This document shows, piece after piece, positions 60,260-64,000 of a stretch of DNA of 64,000 bases; within the stretch, counting starts at the first letter, position 1, and each line of letters opens with the position of its first letter. The translations under genes were made by a program, and so were the position numbers. The notes beneath the pieces were generated by a model, which had not been told where the DNA came from, made no database searches, and was given only the letters and a program-made list of their open reading frames with translations. This DNA comes from Cupriavidus sp. YR651 (GTDB taxonomy: Bacteria; Pseudomonadota; Gammaproteobacteria; Burkholderiales; Burkholderiaceae): positions 124,001 through 188,000 of the forward strand of contig NZ_FMYZ01000003.1 in assembly GCF_900101625.1 (NCBI RefSeq). Reading direction: 5' to 3'.

Positions 60260-60820
60260 TCACGAGAGCTCGCGAATGAACGCTTCCGCCTGCGGCCACT
60301 CGCCATAGCCCGAAACCGGATTCAGATGCCCGACCTCGCCGAGTTCGACAAAGCGGCTTCCCCACGCCTGCGCCAGTTCACGCGCGCGATCGAGGCGCGT
60401 CAGAGGATCGTTGCTGCTCGCCGCGACGATGCTCGGAAACGGCAATTTGCCCCGAGGGATGGGCAACCAGCCGTGGTCGCGCAGTATGTCGGTCGTCGGA
60501 TAGCCTGCCGGCATGGGCGTTTCGAGATCCGCGGGTGCAGCAAGCAGTGCGCCGCGGATGTTGTGTGCGGCGCCTCGGGCCGCCCAATGGGCGATCATCA
60601 TCGCGCCTGCGCTGTGCGCCACGATGATGACCTGCCCGTCGATGGTGGCCAGCGCGCGATCGATCGCGTCGACACGGGCAGCGCAACTCAGCTTGTCTTG
60701 CTCAAGCGGAGCGACGGAGGCGACGCGAGGCAGCTTCGTCGCAAGCAGGGTCTGCCAGTGTTCCGGAACATGGTCGCGCAAGCCGGGAACGATGAGAACG
60801 GTGGGGATCGTAGAAACCAT
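60260..60820 (-). CDS. RBBP9/YdeN-family serine alpha/beta hydrolase
   Basis: A 186-residue small hydrolase. LIVPGLRDHVPEHWQ near the N-terminus, nucleophile Ser70 in IVAHSAGAM, acid in ASSNDPL (about 138) and His in VGHLNPVSG (about 165). The length and VPGL..S.P.HW pattern fit the RBBP9/YdeN group, whose substrates are mostly unknown. It lies 22 bp after the TauD-type gene on the same strand, so the two are probably co-transcribed. Confidence 0.9.
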   Translation of the reverse strand: MVSTIPTVLIVPGLRDHVPEHWQTLLATKLPRVASVAPLEQDKLSCAARVDAIDRALATIDGQVIIVAHSAGAMMIAHWAARGAAHNIRGALLAAPADLETPMPAGYPTTDILRDHGWLPIPRGKLPFPSIVAASSNDPLTRLDRARELAQAWGSRFVELGEVGHLNPVSGYGEWPQAEAFIRELS

Positions 60821-60842
60821 GTCTGACTTTCAGTGCCAATTT

Positions 60843-61754
60843 TTAATAAGGCGTATCACCGATGATGGCGGTGCGCTCCATCTTCCGGTGACTTGGCGGG
60901 TAATCCATCACCGCGTAATGCTGCGTTGAACGGTTGTCCCAGAACGCGACACTGTTCTTCTTCCAGCGAAAACGCACTTGGTATTCGGGGATCATGGCCT
61001 GGCTGACCAGGTAGTTCAGTAGATTGCTGGCGCCCGGTGCCTTGTCCAGCCCAAAACGCACGTTGGCTGGCACGTTGTAGTTGGTGAAGTGCGTCGTAAA
61101 ACTTCCGTTGACGAACAACACTTTCTCTCCGGTTTCGGGATGAATCCGCACCACCGGGTGCTCGGCGTCGGGATACTGAGCCTTCAGTGCAAGACGCTTC
61201 TCGATCGGCATCGCGGCACCGAAGCTGGCCTCGATGCTATGGCGCGCGCGCAATGAAGCGATCTTCGTCTTGATCTCCTCGGGCAACTGGTTATAAGCCT
61301 CGACCATGTTGACCCACATCGTGTCGCCGCCCACAGGCGGGCATTCGATACAGCGCAGCACGCAGCCCAGCGGCGGTTGTTCGCGCCAGGTGGCATCGGT
61401 ATGCCAGGAATTCTCGTTACGCTCGGGAGGACTGTCCGGAGTCTTGTAGATCTGAACCAGTCCCGGGTAGTCGGGGTGACTCCCCACCACGGGATGGTCT
61501 TCCAGCTGGCCGAAGCGGCTCGCAAACGCCACGTGCTGCGCGCGCGTGATGTCCTGGTCGCGGAAGAAAAGCACACGATGCTTGAGGAGCAATGCCCGGA
61601 TCTCCGCCATCTGCTGGTCATCCTCGGCGGCCGCGCCCAGATTGACGTTGCTGAGTTCCGCACCGATCGTGCAAGTGACGGGTTCGACCCGGATCGAGCT
61701 GCTCAGGGATGTTGCGCGGACCACGGCGGGTGCCGCCTCCAGGGGCTGATTCAT
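60843..61754 (-). CDS. TauD/TfdA-family Fe(II)/2-oxoglutarate dioxygenase
   Basis: A 303-residue oxygenase. HTDATW (His118, Asp120) and the distal His in STQHYAVMDY give the iron triad; the following RKMERTAIIGD carries the 2-oxoglutarate Arg. LFFRDQDITRAQHVAFASRFG is the usual TauD N-terminal block. Substrates of the family include taurine, alkyl sulfates and phenoxyacetates; none can be assigned. SD AGGAGA precedes ATG 61754. An AraC-type gene is divergent; a hydrolase gene follows. Confidence 0.9.
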   Translation of the reverse strand: MNQPLEAAPAVVRATSLSSSIRVEPVTCTIGAELSNVNLGAAAEDDQQMAEIRALLLKHRVLFFRDQDITRAQHVAFASRFGQLEDHPVVGSHPDYPGLVQIYKTPDSPPERNENSWHTDATWREQPPLGCVLRCIECPPVGGDTMWVNMVEAYNQLPEEIKTKIASLRARHSIEASFGAAMPIEKRLALKAQYPDAEHPVVRIHPETGEKVLFVNGSFTTHFTNYNVPANVRFGLDKAPGASNLLNYLVSQAMIPEYQVRFRWKKNSVAFWDNRSTQHYAVMDYPPSHRKMERTAIIGDTPY

Positions 61755-61769
61755 GACGTTGTCTCCTGT

Positions 61770-61790
61770 GATCGATTGTGCCGATCGATT
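61770..61790. promoter_or_regulatory. Direct repeat in the divergent TauD/AraC promoter region
   Basis: GATCGATT occurs twice with a 13-bp period (61770-61777, 61783-61790), 16 bp upstream of the TauD-type ATG. Direct half-sites are the usual target form of AraC-type regulators. Confidence 0.45.
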
Positions 61791-61823
61791 CAGAGCAGTG
61801 TGGATGCTGCCGGCGCTTCTTGC

Positions 61824-61851
61824 TTGACACAACGCGACTGGCTTTTATCAT
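61824..61851 (+). promoter_or_regulatory. Sigma-70 promoter of the AraC-type gene
   Basis: TTGACA (61824-61829), 16 nt, TATCAT (61846-61851). Transcription would begin near 61858, which rules out the GTG at 61855 as start and supports ATG 61882. Confidence 0.65.
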
Positions 61852-61881
61852 TAAGTGACAAAACCCACCCTACACGCCCCA

Positions 61882-62925
61882 ATGTCGTCACTAGTCCGCG
61901 CCGCAGCCCTCACGAACTTTAACGAGGTCGCTCGCGCCGCCGGCCTGGATCCGGTACGAATGCTCCTCGATGCGGGATTAAGTCCGAGCGTGCTGCGCGA
62001 GCCGGACGTCATGATTCCTGTGGAGCGTCTCGGACGCCTGCTTCAGGCGTCCGCAACCTTGTCAGGCAACGAGAGTTTCGGCCTATGCATGGCCGAGTCG
62101 CGCCTGTTGTCCAATCTTGGGCCGGTAGGGCTGCTGATCCGCGATCAGCCGACGTTGCGTGACTCGCTTCGGATGCTGATGCGCTATCAGGCGTTGCTCA
62201 ACGGTTCGTTGTCACTGGCGATCGAGGAGTGCGGCGATCTGGTCATCATCCGCGAAGTGGTTATGGCCGGCAATGCGCACGAGCCCACGCGTCAGCGGGT
62301 CGAGCTGGCGCTGGGGGTGATGGTGCGGTTGATACGCCAGCTCCACAAGCCCGACTGGGAGCCGGCACGCGTATGCTTCGAGCACCCGGCGCCGCGCGAC
62401 CTCAGCGTGCATCAGCATTTCTTTGGCCCGAACGTCGAGTTCAACTACGACTTCAACTGCGTTATCTGCTCGAAGGCCGATCTAGACGCCCGTAACCCGT
62501 ATGCCGATCCGGCCATGGCGCGCTACGTGCAGCAGTTGATAGACGCCTCTGCCGTGTCACAGCAGGCAACAATGCTTGAGGACGTTCGGCGCATTGTCCT
62601 GCTGCTGCTGCCCAGCGGGCGCTGCAGCATCGAGCAGGTGGCCGAGCACTTGGGTACCGGGTGCCGCACGGTCCAACGCCGCCTGGCGGAAGAGGGACAG
62701 CCCTTTTCGTCGATCGTCAACGACATCCGCATGGAACTCGCGGCGCGCCATGTCATGGAGACCGACCGTCCGCTGACCGAGGTGGCGACCCTGCTCGGAT
62801 TCTCCGCGCCGAGCGGATTCTCGCGCTGGTATCACGCGCAATTTGGTTGCAGCCCCAAGGAAAGCCGCACCGCACGCGGCGCTGTGCGCCGCCAGACGGT
62901 TCCTTCGCGGGTGAACAGGCCGTAA
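61882..62925 (+). CDS. AraC-family regulator with arabinose-binding-like N-terminal domain
   Basis: A 347-residue regulator. Residues 1-210 form the Arabinose_bd-type sensor domain found in OruR/ArgR-like AraC proteins (SLVRAAALTNFNEVARAAG, GLLIRDQPTLRDSLRML). The C-terminal ~100 residues carry the two HTHs: VAEHLGTGCRTVQRRLAEEG, and TEVATLLGFSAPSGFSRWYH with the AraC signature. ATG 61882 was chosen from the promoter position. Divergent from the TauD-type/hydrolase operon, which it probably activates. Confidence 0.9.
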   Translation: MSSLVRAAALTNFNEVARAAGLDPVRMLLDAGLSPSVLREPDVMIPVERLGRLLQASATLSGNESFGLCMAESRLLSNLGPVGLLIRDQPTLRDSLRMLMRYQALLNGSLSLAIEECGDLVIIREVVMAGNAHEPTRQRVELALGVMVRLIRQLHKPDWEPARVCFEHPAPRDLSVHQHFFGPNVEFNYDFNCVICSKADLDARNPYADPAMARYVQQLIDASAVSQQATMLEDVRRIVLLLLPSGRCSIEQVAEHLGTGCRTVQRRLAEEGQPFSSIVNDIRMELAARHVMETDRPLTEVATLLGFSAPSGFSRWYHAQFGCSPKESRTARGAVRRQTVPSRVNRP

Positions 62926-63357
62926 CCCTGGCCGAAGCCATTGCAAACGCTCCAACCGGGTTTTCACGCTCGGCTGTCTGCTGAATAGCGCTGAAATCTG
63001 ACCCGGGGCAGGTGCGGACGGCAAAGGCTAATACCGCAGCTCGCGGCAGAAAGGCTGACATGGGCCGGGCGCCATCCTGAAGACGCCGTTGGGGACGTCG
63101 GTGGCTTGTGGCCTGTCCGAGCCGTGGGACGATTAGTCAAGTCACTGACCCGATTCGTCAAACGGGACTTTGTGCCAGTTGCTAACATCGCGAGCCCTAT
63201 GCAGGCTGTTCCCCGGCTGGTGCGTTACCGCTCCGTTCAATCGTTGTCCCACTGAACGAGCAAAGGTATTTCTCGCGTCAAGGCCGGACCATCCGTTGCA
63301 GGCTGTAGAAGCAGATAGCATCCCGGAGCCGATTCGGGGTGTGGAGAATTAACGCGC
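62926..63357. other. Intergenic region before the response regulator
   Basis: About 430 bp without a supported gene, promoter or terminator. A CTGAAATCTGACCC string near 62990 is faintly like some insertion-sequence ends but stands alone. Confidence 0.35.
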
Positions 63358-64000
63358 ATGTCCCGACGTACCATTTCCGCCGTGATCGCCGACGATCACC
63401 CGGTGATTCAGCTCGCCGTCAAGACCACCCTGAGCGAGATCCCGAATGTCCAGGTTGCCGCAATGTGCTCTTCCGGTAGGGAGCTTTGCGCTGCGCTGAA
63501 GGTGCACCGGCCTGATCTCATTGTCACGGATTTCGCAATGGGCCATTCCGAACAGAGCGATGACGGGCTTCGCCTGATCCAGCGACTCAAGCACTACAGC
63601 CCCGATACGCCGATTGTCGTCTTCACGATGCTCACCAACGGCGGCTTGCTTACGCGCCTCCAGGAGTCGGGTATCGCCGGCATCGTGGGGAAGAACGAGG
63701 CCCCAGCCATTCTGCGGCAGATTTGCCTGGATGCGATCTCTGGTCGGGGCCTGCGCCTTTCGCCGGGAATAGCGGCCAGGATGTCGAGGGCTGGCGCGCT
63801 GGCGGGCGGAAGCGCCAGCCGGCTGTCTCCGAAGGAGATCGAAGTCGTGCGGATGTTCGCCGTGGGAAGCACCGTCACCGAAATCGCCGCATACCTCAAA
63901 CGCACCCTGGGAACCGTGGCGACGCAGAAGCGCTCGGCCATGCGCAAGTTGAACATCACCAGCAACGCAGACCTCGTCGCATACGCGCGCGACAACGGTC
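63358..64000 (+). CDS. NarL/FixJ (RcsB-like) response regulator (partial, 3' end off the right edge)
   Basis: At least 214 codons from ATG 63358 with no stop before the edge. The receiver domain has VIADDHP (acid pair at 12-13), phospho-acceptor Asp58 in IVTDFAMG, VFTML, and Lys in VGKNE. The C-terminal LuxR-type HTH is almost complete: LSPKEIEVVRMFAVGSTVTEIA, then GTVATQKRSAMRKLNI in pieces. The layout resembles RcsB/BfmR-type regulators of surface functions. Only the last few codons are missing. GGAG lies 13 nt upstream. The partner kinase is not in the window. Confidence 0.9.
   Translation, partial: MSRRTISAVIADDHPVIQLAVKTTLSEIPNVQVAAMCSSGRELCAALKVHRPDLIVTDFAMGHSEQSDDGLRLIQRLKHYSPDTPIVVFTMLTNGGLLTRLQESGIAGIVGKNEAPAILRQICLDAISGRGLRLSPGIAARMSRAGALAGGSASRLSPKEIEVVRMFAVGSTVTEIAAYLKRTLGTVATQKRSAMRKLNITSNADLVAYARDNG

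Noticed and set aside
61855..61881. GTG start of the AraC-type regulator
   Set aside because: It lies at or before the predicted transcription start of the TTGACA-N16-TATCAT promoter; ATG 61882 fits better.
1..64000. tRNA, rRNA, prophage integrase, attachment sites or replication origin
   Set aside because: None was recognised on either strand by eye.

Overview
The window is GC-rich DNA with dense, short-spaced operons and looks like a Burkholderiaceae genome, most plausibly Cupriavidus or a close relative. The supports are two OpcP-type porins, two periplasmic Bug (TctC-type) receptors, a CioAB-like cytochrome bd pair, a gentisate operon and a fliC/flaG/fliD/fliS/fliT flagellar block. Assignment to genus is inference. 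In several Cupriavidus genomes motility and aromatic catabolism lie on the secondary chromosome, which would fit the content. No rRNA, tRNA or CRISPR array was seen.

Region 1 (1-8203, all minus) is a tightly overlapping glycosylation operon. A 751-residue TPR/O-GlcNAc-transferase-like (SPINDLY) protein is followed by glucose-1-phosphate cytidylyltransferase, CDP-glucose 4,6-dehydratase, a NovU/TylCIII-type sugar C-methyltransferase, an RfbC-like 3,5-epimerase, an FkbM methyltransferase, an NAD-dependent epimerase/reductase and a CysE-like acyltransferase that runs off the left edge. Beside the flagellin genes it is best read as synthesis and transfer of a CDP-linked, branched, methylated 6-deoxyhexose onto flagellin.

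Region 2 (8404-17547) is flagellar and chemotaxis: an orphan FlhB C-terminal-domain protein, fliK, fliT, fliS, fliD, flaG and fliC. fliC has a sigma-28 promoter with exact spacing and a strong terminator. A small Hfq-like RNA-binding protein lies just upstream of fliC, then a 0.9 kb gene-less region with two stacked plus-strand terminators, then a methyl-accepting chemotaxis protein ending in a WETF pentapeptide.

Region 3 (17852-23641) holds a DHA2 drug exporter, an MpaB-type oxygenase, cydA/cydB and a GbsR/MarR-type regulator with a histone-H1-like tail and a perfect inverted repeat before its start. Region 4 (23728-24670) is a scar: five direct repeats like an insertion-sequence end, and a truncated LysR gene.

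Region 5 (24877-30839) has a secreted cupin and a periplasmic lactonase-like hydrolase. Next come an FCD-type GntR regulator and an acid-sugar operon (enolase-superfamily dehydratase, ACS-family MFS permease, ketopantoate-reductase-like dehydrogenase), with an ATTGTTAACAAT operator before the operon and a degenerate copy before the regulator. Region 6 (30923-32890) is decaying: an MgtC/DUF4010 gene in three frames and a uspA remnant.

Region 7 (32941-40572) is a complete 3-hydroxybenzoate/gentisate operon (permease, 6-hydroxylase, fumarylpyruvate hydrolase, maleylpyruvate isomerase, gentisate dioxygenase, class I fumarase) with a divergent LysR gene. Region 8 (40761-48232) is a related aromatic cluster: porin, MFS permease, LigF-like glutathione transferase, a second FAD hydroxylase, a paralogous LysR regulator and glutathione reductase.

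Region 9 (48510-64000) carries an EF-hand protein, a polytopic membrane protein, quinone oxidoreductase, a BKACE enzyme, two Bug receptors, a porin, an FMN alpha-hydroxyacid oxidase next to a GlaH/CsiD-type glutarate 2-hydroxylase with a divergent LysR gene, an alpha/beta hydrolase, a TauD-family dioxygenase with a divergent AraC-type regulator, and a NarL/RcsB-type response regulator cut by the right edge.
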